64,000 bases of DNA from Alectoria sarmentosa (lineage: Eukaryota > Ascomycota > Lecanoromycetes > Lecanorales > Parmeliaceae), in assembly GCA_009733775.1 (NCBI GenBank), contig WOGZ01000001.1, positions 62,001-126,000 on the forward strand, in the 5' to 3' direction. This document shows positions 41,679 through 52,040 of this stretch, one piece after another. Position 1 is the stretch's first letter, and each line of letters begins with the position of its first letter. The translations under genes were made by a program, and so were the position numbers. The notes beneath the pieces were generated by a model. That model did no database searches. It saw only the letters and a program-made list of their open reading frames with translations, and was not told the origin of the DNA.

Positions 41679-43278
41679 ATGATGATGAACCTCTCACGAT
41701 GTGTTCGGCAAAGAGTCTCCATCTCTGCACGTCCCACCCCGAGGGTGAAGCGTGGCTTATCGGCCTCGAGCATCTTCCTGAGTGCCACCGACAAAACCGA
41801 GGTACCGGTGGCCAGCTACGCGAAGCCCGAGACGTCTGGCCCCAACGCCGCAGAGCGAACTACTCTCATTGTCGACGAGTCCCGACCTTCACCCAAGCCA
41901 GTCCCGGGCGGCGATGTCGACCGGAAGGCAGTGGCTTTTGATCACAGCATCGTTGCCAAAATGACGCCTACGATGAAACGGTTTACGCTCGATGGGAAGG
42001 TAGCCGTCGTGACGGGGTAAGGTTCTTTGGTGTCATGTTTAGTCTCTTTGTATTGTGGAGTGCTTCGTTTGTGAGCATAGGCAAGGAAATACTCATTGTT
42101 TCTATTCGACGACTTGAGACTACGAAGCTAGATGTCTTTGAATATTGAAAGTCCGTTTCCTTCAACGGAGGACTGCAGTGCATTGCTTCTCTTTCGCTCT
42201 ACTTATGCGAACGATCTATCAGCTAAAAGAAACGTCTCTTCCAGAGCGGCCAGAGGCTTAGGCTGGAACATGTCCCAAGCACTGGCCGAAGCTGGTGCCA
42301 AAGCCATCGCTCTATTAGACGTGAAGCAATCCCTCGGAGACGCAGCAGCCGTTGAACTCCACCAAACGACCGGCATACCGGTTCAATTCTACAAAGTCGA
42401 CGTCCGAGACGAAAAAGCAATTGCGGACGTGGTAGCCAAGATAACTGCAGACCTTGGTTCCGTTGAAATCGTCATCAACTCCGCTGGCGTTGTAGAGTAA
42501 GTCGATTGATGCCATATTTCCCCCGAGAATCTCCCAAAAAGCCCCCCTTTGGTCTGCTTACCCCCATTGCCCTTCAGCTCCAACATCAAAGCCGAAACCT
42601 ACGACGCTGCCATGTTTCGCACCCTCCTGGATATTAATCTGACCGGCTCTTTCCTCGTTTCCCAAGCCTGCGGTCGCCACATGCTCACTGCAAGAACCGG
42701 CGGCTCCATCATCTTCCTCTCCTCCATCGCTGGCTCCCGTGTGCTGCACCCGCAACAACAGTGTGCCTACAATGCGTCAAAGGCAGCCGTAGCCCAACTA
42801 GCAAGATCCCTCGCCGCAGAATGGGCGCCCCACTCCATCCGAGTCAACACAATCGCACCCGGGTACATGGACACGGCATTGAATCGGGAGGTACGCAAAT
42901 GTCGGAGCAATCCCATCCTTTACTGTTCGATATCAAAAGGCCGAGCCTCAAGACATATCTCGGGAGTCGGAGGCTTTTTTTCTTTTCTTTTCTAATCTGT
43001 CTTGTAATTCGCATGGTTGCCCTGAAGAAGTAACGTTGACTTCCAATTTGTGCGTAGGCATTGTTAGAAGGGCAAAAGAAACACTGGAGTGCCATGACGC
43101 CAATGGGGCGGTTGGGAAGACCGAACGAGTTAAATGGGCTCGCGGTGTTTCTTGCCAGTGATGCAAGTGAGTTTGTGACGGGGGCTGAGATATTGGCTGA
43201 CGTGAGTTGAGCGTTTTAAGATGATGGTGGGTGCGGTCGCTAATGGGTTGCGTGTAGGGTGGCTATGCTGTCTATTGA
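41679..43278 (+). CDS. Short-chain dehydrogenase/reductase with mitochondrial-type presequence
   Basis: Five exons, about 350 residues. The N-terminus MMMNLSRCVRQRVSISARPT is Arg/Ser-rich without acidic residues, as in a mitochondrial presequence. Nucleotide-binding motif VAVVTG|AARGLGWNMS (TGxxxGxG) spans intron 1 (42017-42244, an unusually long 228 nt). Then LDVKQSLGD, VDVRDEKAI, INSAGVV (NNAG-type motif with Ser), LLDINLTGSFLVSQACGRHM, and the catalytic Ser (LSSIAGSRV) with YNASK (Tyr, Lys). RVNTIAPGYMDTALNRE ends at intron 3 (42891-43057), an introner-like copy. Then WSAMTPMGRLGRPNELNGLA, SEFVTGAEILAD|GGYAVY and TGA 43278. It resembles fungal polyol/sugar reductases of the arabinitol-dehydrogenase or sorbose-reductase type, but the substrate is not certain. 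Confidence 0.87.
42891..43057 (+). mobile_element. Introner-like element, diverged family 2 (SDR gene)
   Basis: A 167-nt phase-0 intron (GTACGC...TGCGTAG). Its start GTACGCAAATGTCGGAG, a middle block TCAAGACATATCTCGGGA and the end CTGAAGAAGTAACGTTGACT align with the calpain copy (GTACGTATTTTCGGAG, TTGAGACATGTCTTGGGA, TTGAACAAGCAAGATTGACT). An inserted T-rich run (about 42973-42990) explains the extra 20 nt. Confidence 0.65.
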
Positions 43279-43679
43279 GCTTTACATCATGGGTAGTGTG
43301 AGTAAAGGATGGGCCTATACAGAAGCTTTCTGGTCAAGACGCTGAGAGATGCATCAATATCAAGGATCTTGCGCTTGAAATTCCCCAAAACTGGTGGGGA
43401 TTCTACCAAAATGGGGAGGAGAATGCCCTAATCAGCCAGAAATCGGGCAGAATACTGGGATTTAGACGCCAAATCCTCGAAGGGAGTTCAAAATTGAATC
43501 CAATTAATGACGAAGCCTGGGGTGGAGGCCGCAGAAACAAATTAAACCTCATACTATGCTTTTTTGCTCATGACCATTTTCGAGGGACCCAAACATTGTA
43601 TATGGCTAGTCTAAGAGACTGGCACACAACATCAATCAAAGCTAGCAGCATCAACGACTCGACCCGATACAAATATTGA
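43279..43679. other. Intergenic region between convergent genes
   Basis: The 400 bp between the SDR stop and the GTPase stop. Nothing coding is supported. Confidence 0.45.
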
Positions 43680-46397
43680 TCAAACCATAGCCTGCGTGAT
43701 CAGTCCCACATACCCATCCAAGCCAGCGCTGCCTGGCTCTCTCTGCTCAGGCTGATTCGTCAAGCTGGGTCCACCTCCAGGCGTGACCAACACCTGAGTC
43801 CCCATCTCAATCCACTCTTGCGAAGTCACAAACTCGAATGTGATTTCGGTTTGCTGATTACCCGAGCTCTGAGACTTTGTAGTGCTGCCGTGATTGCTGC
43901 CGTCGTCGTCAAAATCAAAGATATCCTCAATGATAGGCGTTGCTCCTAGGGCCTTGACTTCGACAATCTTCGCAGATGCTCGAATGCTTGCGATATAGAC
44001 AACGACCAGCACTGCAGGCCAGGCGGGAAGGCTAGGATGTGGGAAGACTGCGGTGAAGCGATTGTACGCAGGCACTGGTCCGGTCTTGGGGCTCGTTGGG
44101 CTGTAGATCATAACCATACCTCTTCTTAGGGGCGGATTTGCGATTGAAGAGGAGGTATTGCTTTTAGAAGATAGCTGCTCCTGGAGCGTGATAGCAACAG
44201 TACCCACTTGACCAGCAAACAATCTGCGCACAGGTAGCCGCAGATTGCGGAGACCGGTCACGCGTACATCTTGCCAGGTTCGAGGATCCGTTGTGGATAG
44301 GTCCACATCACCTTTTATGCCCGTAAAATCACCGGAAGAGGGTCGTTGGCAGTCATATACTGCAACGCCTCGTGGTGATCCTTTGATAAGGCCAGGATAA
44401 GATCTAGCTCTGTGAGTGTCAGGACTCTCGGTCAATTCCGCAGCGACGCATGGATTGCGTGGCCCGATGAGCATTGTATCACCCACTTCTAACACGCCGT
44501 AGCGTAGATATCCACTCAGCACGAAGCCGAGTGCAGACCTTTTCGCATTTGCAGACTGAGGGTGCTTAGGCATGGTGAACACTTCGTCCACATGGAATAG
44601 GCTCTGCGGTCGTGCAGCGACTTGAAGCGCGACGATTGCGTGCTCGGCCATCCCACCCGGATTCACTGGGAGCTGGCGTAGAAGGGCATGAAGTCGGCCA
44701 ATGCCGCTCCCAGTGACAGCACTGGTGAGCACAATCGGCACTAGCAGATGACACTCGGGCGGAGGTGTCGAAGCAATTGTTCGTTTTGCCGCGTCCTCGT
44801 CATCTTTTGCAATTGATTGAAGTTGAGGTTCTCCCCTCTGATCCGAAGACGAAGATAAAATGGCAGGCTTACGACCAGCAGCCTTCAGTGTGGTCAAGAC
44901 CTTGGTAAGAGTATTTCGCATACCAACTTTGGTTGCGATGTCTAGCTTAGTAATGACAATGACCAGCGGCAAGTTGAGCTTGAGGCATAAATCGAGATGC
45001 GCTTTGGACAGATCGATACCGATACCCGCGGAGCCATGGATCTCGCTCGAAGAAGCGGTTGAGCCTACTCTGCCAGTGCTGTCCTCTCCGTCATCAGCAG
45101 CCACGCAGCACAGAGTCCAATGAGGTGCCCAGGAGACGAGGCCACGCATCGTGGTGCGCCTGTACCGTGGATGTCCAGCTGAGTCAGTCACGAACACTAG
45201 ACGGCCCTGTTCAGAAGTAGAGTGTATGTCGTTCCAAGAAGAGACATTGCCAGAAGCATAATTGATGACATTTATATTGGAAGCAACTGCACTGTTGACC
45301 AATGCCACTTGTTTGTACCCAATTAGCTCCTGCGCGAGAGAGCTAGTCACACCGGAGACTATTTCGTGTCGATGCTTCAACAGACTGAGCCTGCTCTTTC
45401 CACGGCCATTGTCCAACGTAGACGTTGACAGAGTACCAAGCAAAGATGACTTCCCAGAGGTAGTGCTTCCCGTTAGAGACACGCGAAGCTGTTCGCTATG
45501 CGACTCGACCTCGCCTGCTTGGTGATCAGTAGCATCACTTTCAGCGGCTGTTGAAGCCAAGGTATCGCACAGTTGGGCTGCCAAATCGGTCGATGGCTTC
45601 GAAGGGCCCAAGTGGGGAGCTACCAGCACTTCTGTAACCAAGAGCTTTTCTTTCCTGTGCCTACTTTCTATCTTTCTTTCCGACTGACCTTCTTCGGTCC
45701 ATTGGCAGTCACCTACAACAATTACACGGAGTATTCGCACGTCGCAACCCAAACTGAATGCCATTGCACGCAGAACAGTCAAGCTCTCCTCTAATTCGTC
45801 TCTGGTGAGGCCAACGAAAGTTCCATCATCGCTGACACCAATCTCATACAAAGCGCCAGTGCTCTCCTCGAGTCCTGGAACCAGCCTCTCAGGGCCTTTT
45901 GAGGAAGAGAGTCTGACATCGGCTTCTGGTAGAACTGGCAATACAAGACTTGATTTCGAAGACGAATGATACGGAGAAGACTGTTGAAGACGCCATAGCA
46001 ATTGCGTCGTTAGGTGTTGCAGCCTATTCTGTTTCGACTGGTTACTAGGCGGCAAGGCCGGTGTGGCCATTGGCTTAATTTCCGCATCTACAATGGGCTG
46101 CGGTGCGCGAGACTTGGACAGGTATGAACCAGATACATGCTGAACAGTCGATATGGCAGAGAAGCTTCTTCGTGGTCGAAGCAACAAATGCAGCTTGTAT
46201 TCTGTAGGACCCTCTTGTGGCTCCGCCTCCAGCTTTGTGATGCCACAGTCAGCCAAGGGTATTGCTAACGGCATTTCCAAGCCTGCCAGCAATAGTTGTC
46301 CATCTCCAGACTCGGCATTCGCCTCTTCAGCTTTTGCGCCAGGCCACGGAGAAGATAAGCTTGGGGGCTCGGATTCGAAGGTGAAGATTGAAGCCAT
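43680..46397 (-). CDS. GTPBP1/GTPBP2-like translational GTPase
   Basis: Single exon, 905 residues. The N-terminal 300 residues are fungal-specific and partly disordered. The G domain has G1 SLTGSTTSGKSSLLGTLS at about 309-322, a DSAGH switch-II motif in VTDSAGHPRYRRTTMRGLV, and G4 TKLD in VIVITKLDIATKVG (TKxD replacing NKxD, as in the GTPBP1 family). After this, EF-Tu-like beta-barrel domains II/III include GFVLSGYLRYGVLEVGDTML, RRLFAGQVGTVAITLQEQLS and RRGMVMIYSPTSPKTGPVPA. The family is related to eEF1A; GTPBP1 aids mRNA surveillance and ribosome quality control in animals. The long single exon is notable next to intron-rich neighbours. Confidence 0.9.
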   Translation of the reverse strand: MASIFTFESEPPSLSSPWPGAKAEEANAESGDGQLLLAGLEMPLAIPLADCGITKLEAEPQEGPTEYKLHLLLRPRRSFSAISTVQHVSGSYLSKSRAPQPIVDAEIKPMATPALPPSNQSKQNRLQHLTTQLLWRLQQSSPYHSSSKSSLVLPVLPEADVRLSSSKGPERLVPGLEESTGALYEIGVSDDGTFVGLTRDELEESLTVLRAMAFSLGCDVRILRVIVVGDCQWTEEGQSERKIESRHRKEKLLVTEVLVAPHLGPSKPSTDLAAQLCDTLASTAAESDATDHQAGEVESHSEQLRVSLTGSTTSGKSSLLGTLSTSTLDNGRGKSRLSLLKHRHEIVSGVTSSLAQELIGYKQVALVNSAVASNINVINYASGNVSSWNDIHSTSEQGRLVFVTDSAGHPRYRRTTMRGLVSWAPHWTLCCVAADDGEDSTGRVGSTASSSEIHGSAGIGIDLSKAHLDLCLKLNLPLVIVITKLDIATKVGMRNTLTKVLTTLKAAGRKPAILSSSSDQRGEPQLQSIAKDDEDAAKRTIASTPPPECHLLVPIVLTSAVTGSGIGRLHALLRQLPVNPGGMAEHAIVALQVAARPQSLFHVDEVFTMPKHPQSANAKRSALGFVLSGYLRYGVLEVGDTMLIGPRNPCVAAELTESPDTHRARSYPGLIKGSPRGVAVYDCQRPSSGDFTGIKGDVDLSTTDPRTWQDVRVTGLRNLRLPVRRLFAGQVGTVAITLQEQLSSKSNTSSSIANPPLRRGMVMIYSPTSPKTGPVPAYNRFTAVFPHPSLPAWPAVLVVVYIASIRASAKIVEVKALGATPIIEDIFDFDDDGSNHGSTTKSQSSGNQQTEITFEFVTSQEWIEMGTQVLVTPGGGPSLTNQPEQREPGSAGLDGYVGLITQAMV

Positions 46398-47464
46398 AGC
46401 TCTTCCACCTAGCCTCTATTCCTTATGTTGAGGAAACACCTCTCGAATATCGTTCTTTCCAATCTAATCCTATATGTACACTCTGTGCCGCTGTATTGCT
46501 CTATGATGTAGAGTTCGTAAAGACCTCGTGTTCGTGTGAGAGTGGTGGATGCGAAACAGCTGTGACATCGGAGGAAGCATCTTGACGGCCTAATTTCTGG
46601 AGTACTGTGGGCTTGAAGGCTTCGCTGTCGTCGAAGCTGCCAGACTAGACTGAGAGACTTAAGAAGAGGGGTTCTTCAAGGACATCTTGACAAGGTTCTG
46701 CGGTATGATCTGGAGGCTTACCGGTCGCTGCTGATTGGGATGAGGGCGCGGGTCCTAAGAGAAGTGGCAGGTGAGGATAGGACGTAGATACGATTATAAA
46801 ACAGGTATTTTGTTAGAGTCAAAGGTTGTGGCAGGAAGTTAAGTACAGTACGACTAGTAATCGCGTTTGCCGCGCTTGCTCCATGGATCCAGAATCCCTC
46901 GCCGCCGCTCGACCACAGCTTAGATCGGTCTCTTAAGTTTACACTGCCTTCGAAGGGGCGAATGCTCCAGCCTACATCATCTTGCAATGTTTTGCATATT
47001 TGTTTCAGACCCCGATGTCTCAGATCGTATGCAGTTGCATCTCCGACGTTTGTTGAGCGTACCGGCTTTTGAAGTTTGGAGGCGGAGGCAAGGCTTGTAG
47101 AAATTATCAGTCAAGGCGCAGGGCAAAGCCTCAATGTTGGCACGGTAAAGATTCGAAACAAGATCTGCTGCCCAGCGCAAAGTTTCATGTTGGATATCTG
47201 ATGGCTGGGAAACAGCAAAAGCAAAAAACTCCAGTCCTGTTTCTATGCTACCGACGCCAAATGTATGCTGGACCCCGATGTTAATGCCCATCCCCAATGT
47301 CCATCCCAATGCCGTAGGGGCCCTATCTAAGGTACTCCAGTGTGATATGTCATGACCAGTGTTCAACGCTGTAAAGTCTCAGATCCATTGCTATGCCGTA
47401 ATTTCGCTCAAAGTACTCGCAAATATAATTCAAAGAGGCAAATCAGAGTCGTATGAGTGGCGAA
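46398..47464. other. Intergenic region, no recognisable gene
   Basis: About 1.07 kb between the GTPase start and the C2H2 gene stop. Minus-strand frames at 46718-46987 and 46977-47366 lack motifs and consistent splicing. It probably holds the GTPase promoter. Confidence 0.4.
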
Positions 47465-48909
47465 TCAACGATCCGACGAGGATCTAGCCTTGCATTTATC
47501 GTGCGCCAAATGTCCGTCTCTGGCTGTTTTCCTCGTGAATTCTGCACCGCAGCGAGGACAGACGGACTTTGATGAAGTGCCAGACTTCTCCCGTTGGTGC
47601 CTGAGAAGATTGCTGAACGTAGAGAATTGACGTCCATTGCAGCCATGATCCCAGCATTGAGGTTTCTTCGGAGTCTCTATCACAACTGGTTCCATGTTTG
47701 ATGGCACACCGGAGCCTCGCCTATCGCTGCTGCGATAGCCATACACAGTACTTGATGTGGAAGGAAGGCTTGGATTTTGAGAGCTTCTGTCAAGGTTAGC
47801 GTAGGCTTGACATGGTACTGTATCGTGATTCAACTTACGAAGAGTATGTTGTCTGCGAGCCAACCCCGCTTGTACCGTAAGCGGTTGTGTAAGGGTTATC
47901 GTAAGGAGAACTGCACGGTAAGAGTCAGCATTGGGAGTTTTGTCAGCAAAAAATTTTGATCTTACGATGAGACGCCCGCCAAGTAAGACCCTTGGGCTGA
48001 GGAAGTCGAAGGGGTTCGACCGTAAGCGCTATGGCTATCGAATGACGATCCGGAATGAGCTAGAAGATAGTCAATCGAACCGCTCTCAGTATCTGCCTCG
48101 CTCGGCCTAGCGTATGGGGTGCTCGGCAGCATAGTCCTCCGTGAAAGGAGCTTCGACTGACGTCGAGATTCATGGAGCTTTCGCTGCCGCTGCCGAGCAA
48201 CCTCACGCTCCACATCTCTGAATCCACCATAGGCCGAGCTTGGCAGTATGCTAGGACCGGAGGGACCAGACATACTGCGTGATAAAGAAGCTTCCGTGCT
48301 CGGGTTGGTATAGCCTGAATGCTTTAGTATATGAAAGAGAATGCTTTCGATCAGATAATCAGTGACTCACCTCGCTGAGAAGGCGATCTTGATGGGCCAT
48401 AAGAGCTCGTGTCGCGGTAGCTTGTCATTGTGTCTGATGGATAAGGATAACTACTGGAAGCTGTCAGAACTGATCACATGAGATAACAGACGCTCAATTT
48501 ACCCCATGTCCGTCCGGCCAAGTGCGCTTGTTGAGAACGGGCTTATACGACTGCTAAAGGTTCCAGTGTTGGAGAAAAGCTGGTAGTCTGAAGGATCTAG
48601 CAGAGTGGTTCCGAATGAGGTGGAGTTCTCAAGAGCCGAGAAGGAAGCCGGTGATGCAGCTCGGGTATAGCTGCTGGATACGTAATCGGGTTGGAGATAG
48701 CCTGAATTGAGTCCGCTTCGAGGATACGACGGTCGTCGATTTCGCTGGTCAGGCAAAAGATAAGAAGAAGGCCCAGACTGATATTGAGCTCCAGCGGTTT
48801 CGTTTAACCCGAGATTCTGAAAGCTGGCTTCGGTAACGGAAAGAGTTCGATCGATACGGGGACTGCTTCCACGTGAGTAGTCTGAAGGACGGCGATGAGA
48901 GCGAGACAT
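47465..48909 (-). CDS. C2H2 zinc-finger protein with disordered Ser/Tyr-rich N-terminus
   Basis: Five or so exons on the minus strand. ATG 48909 starts MSRSHRRPSDYSRGSSPRID. The N-terminal two thirds are Ser/Tyr/Gly/Arg-rich and probably disordered (for example PSSYLLPDQRNRRPSYPRSG). The last exon contains paired zinc-finger-like motifs: PQCWDHGCNGRQFSTFSNLL followed by RHQREK, and SVCPRCGAEFTRKTARDGHL followed by AHDKC. The Cys/His spacing (C-x4-C...H, C-x2-C...H...C) fits a fungal two-finger arrangement with a Cys replacing the last ligand. It ends KARSSSDR at TGA 47465. Upstream ATG-like starts encode a hydrophobic stretch that is probably 5' UTR. It is a likely transcriptional regulator; targets are unknown. 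Confidence 0.75.
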
Positions 48910-51101
48910 TTTGAAGGTTATGGATGTAATGAAATGGAGAAACAAACAAGATCTTTCAACGTGGTTGAACTTCTGGCCGGCTTGAACAAGAACAACGGTG
49001 AAGTATATATTTGATTTCAAAATGAACGTACGTGGTGTGAAGTCTTTGATGGATTTTGCAACGATCTTGGAGAGTAGTTGTTGCTAGATCCCAACGAGGC
49101 AATGGCTCTGAATATAAATCGCAGGATCGCTAAGCCTGGTGTATCGTGAGTGGCCAGTGCCAAATGTGTGATGGATTCCGAAGGAATGAGGTCCCTGTCA
49201 ACGTTCACGGGGTTGCCCACGCCGCTGAATCCTGATTCGGCTACGGTGTAACCAACAATTCAGAGCAGCTGTTTAACGACCTCTCTTGAACGCAGGCGCG
49301 GAAAGAAGAATATTTAAAAGTTCGCTGTTTCAACCAAAAGGCTGGGCAGGGGAAAAGATTCTAGGAAAGAAGGTGCCTGAAAGGAGGAAGAGAAGGACAT
49401 TAAGTAAGAAAGAAGATTCTGACATTCACCGCACCGCACTTGATTATTATCTCCATGAACCCCGTGATGACAACTCACTTACTAGCGAATCGCAAGGCAT
49501 TAAACGCTTCGGTTGCCACGGATCTAGATGGACGATGCGCAATCAACATTGGAGATGAGCTATTCGAAACCGAGCATGTGGCGCAGGGATGCGAGAGATG
49601 GGTAGGGCGAGTTGGATTTCCCGCAGCCGTGGATGGATCCTTCGTTTCAAAAAGTCACAGCCCTATGGACGTTAAACCGCGTTAGTATCAAAGTCGGTCG
49701 AGTATACATAAGCACAAGATACTAGGCATCAACGGGTGCCCCGAGCTGACAATTTGGAGTTGCATTGTTCTGGCTAGACAAAGTCGGGATAGAGGCGCAC
49801 TTGTTTCATGGGCGGTCAGGGAAAGGTGTCCGCGGGGCACTTGGAACGCGTGGGAACGGCGTGGAAGAAACCGTTCAGGGGAAGAGCATGACCAGCCTCA
49901 AATCCTTCCAGAAGCTTGAATGGCTTGGAGCCTGAGTATGCCTCGTATGGTCTTGATCATAAAGTACTGCTTCTTCGAGGCACGGGGGCGCTTATTCCTC
50001 ATTTGCTAATGGGTCGTCGGATGAGAAATTGCGACGAGTACGACTTTCCCAGGTCAACGACAAAGCTGAAGAGCTAGGATATACCTAGTCTGCTCGGCAT
50101 CTGCTGGAAGCCTAGGTAGCTAGGGTAATTAAGGAAGCTGGACATGAAGAGAATTGGAGGAAGAGTCTGTGATAGCATCATGCTTGGCACATGGCACATG
50201 GCATGATTGGGAATCTTGCGCAGATGCTATAATTGAAAATTCATGTTCGGAGGACGGGCGACAACAGGCAGCGAGGCAGGTGGCATGTGTCGCTTATCCT
50301 CCAGGCCGTCCTTATGGTGGTATGATCTGCAGAGTCTAGAGTAGTGGCATTGTCATAGTCATACATAGTAAAAGGGCGATCGTTTGATGACAATGGGTGG
50401 TGCTAGTGTAGGTATTTATTTAGTAGGTGCCAGGTACTAGGTATGAAGAAGTAGATGAAGGAGGGAAGATGAAGATGGTTGATTGTTGATTCGTTCCGTT
50501 CGCTGCCAGGCGGTGAAGAGGCGAACGGTGGTAGTGAGGAGGCTCAGACTAGGCTTAGTCAAGAGGTAAATACCGAGGTAACGGTAGAAGGGTGGAACTG
50601 AACGGTAAAGTAAAATTCGCGAGCAGCTACGAAGTACAATATGTAATTACAAAATTGCAAAGAGAGTCAGCCCCACACTGATTTATAACCATCTTTTCCT
50701 CCTTTTTCTTATCCTTCTTCTTCTTCTTCGTCTTGGCTCATGGAGTGATGAAAGACACATGAGTAAGAGATGACTACTACCGTATTTCAAAGTAGATTTT
50801 GGACATACTCACCCACCTTAGCGACTGTACATACTTACTGTACTTAATTGCGACTTGGGCGGATAATCGTTTATTACTTATTGTAGAGACCAGGTAAGCT
50901 TAGTCAAGTATGTACCGTATGTATCTAGTGAGGAGTGGAGGTGAGTGACAGCAACGGCCCTTACAACTTCCCGACAAGCCCCGCATCGAAGGTTGCGGTT
51001 CCCTCAAACCCTACCCTCCTCACTCCTCAACCCTCTCAAAAATACTCTTCTCATCCATCCACTAATGTCCTGAGCCCTGCTTCCATTATCATTCATCCTA
51101 G

Positions 51102-51137
<36 letters not shown>

Positions 51138-52040
51138 TCATTATTCTACCCAAATTCTCCTTCCACATGACTTTATCTATCTATGCCTTTGCACTTTGGA
51201 GGCCTCATCGGGGTTGCCGAAATACTGCTCAAGCTCTCCTCAATCATTACACTTTTCCCTCTCACGGTGACATCGAGGCTGAAAAGCAACTACTGTGCCG
51301 TGTTCATTGCAGGATGGTCCCGGACGAGAGATAGCATGATTGAAACGTGGAGATTGATCGATGCTCGCAATGCGAAACATTGTGCCCTATCTCTCTCCAA
51401 TCTCCATAGCCCCCAAGCTCGAGTCGTGTATGCCAGGGGTCATGAATGCCACATGCCCAGCCCTATTATTCCTTCCTTTGCCAGGGCTGAAGCACACTGC
51501 ATCTCGGCTATGTAGATCATGCTGGTAGCTGAGGCTAATCATTCGTCGGCTTCCCTCTCCAGGATCGATGTGACAGTAGCTTCGACTGGATGTAGGGTTC
51601 TTGACCTCTCCTGACCTCTCCAATTGGTCCTTGTCATCCGGCTTCATATATCCGATTGGCTGGCAAACCATACCATCTCCCGTTATAGAATCATTCAAGC
51701 TCATGAGCATGAATTCGGCATATTCAGAATCCTCCCAGGACCGTCAAAAGCTTGTTCGACTCCAGTTTGCAGAATTCTGGCTGGTATGCAACCCGTGGAC
51801 CGCGTGGAAATGTGGGGAGCGCGTATTCGTCTACTTCGGCGACTCGTCTTGTTAAACCCCTCGGTCATCGGAGAAATAGGTGCCAAAGTCCGAATTTGTA
51901 TTTGAAATCTTGAGACTCGGGCATTGTGATGCTCTTTCGATAACCCACAGTTACATCCGTATTGATAGCCCCATGGTCAGTTTCAGTCAAGGAACTTGCC
52001 ATGGCTATTCCATCCCTGCTTCGACCTTTTGAAACAAGTT
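48910..52040. other. 3.1 kb stretch without a supported gene
   Basis: The largest gene-free interval. All frames are short and motif-free. It contains the promoter of the C2H2 gene, pyrimidine-rich stretches (for example near 50696-50735), and a CAT microsatellite at 51102-51137. A long 5' UTR or a non-coding RNA gene could be here but I see no direct evidence. Confidence 0.45.
51102..51137. repeat. Microsatellite (CAT)12
   Basis: Twelve uninterrupted copies of the trinucleotide CAT, in non-coding DNA. Confidence 0.95.

Noticed and set aside
41327..41794. 155-codon minus-strand frame
   Set aside because: It overlaps the start of the well-supported SDR gene and has no motif.
42017..42244. 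228-nt first intron of the SDR as an introner
   Set aside because: It is long but I could not find the donor block, terminal repeat or conserved 3' segment of either family.
46718..47366. Two adjacent minus-strand frames between the GTPase and the C2H2 gene
   Set aside because: No splice signals join them and neither has recognisable content.
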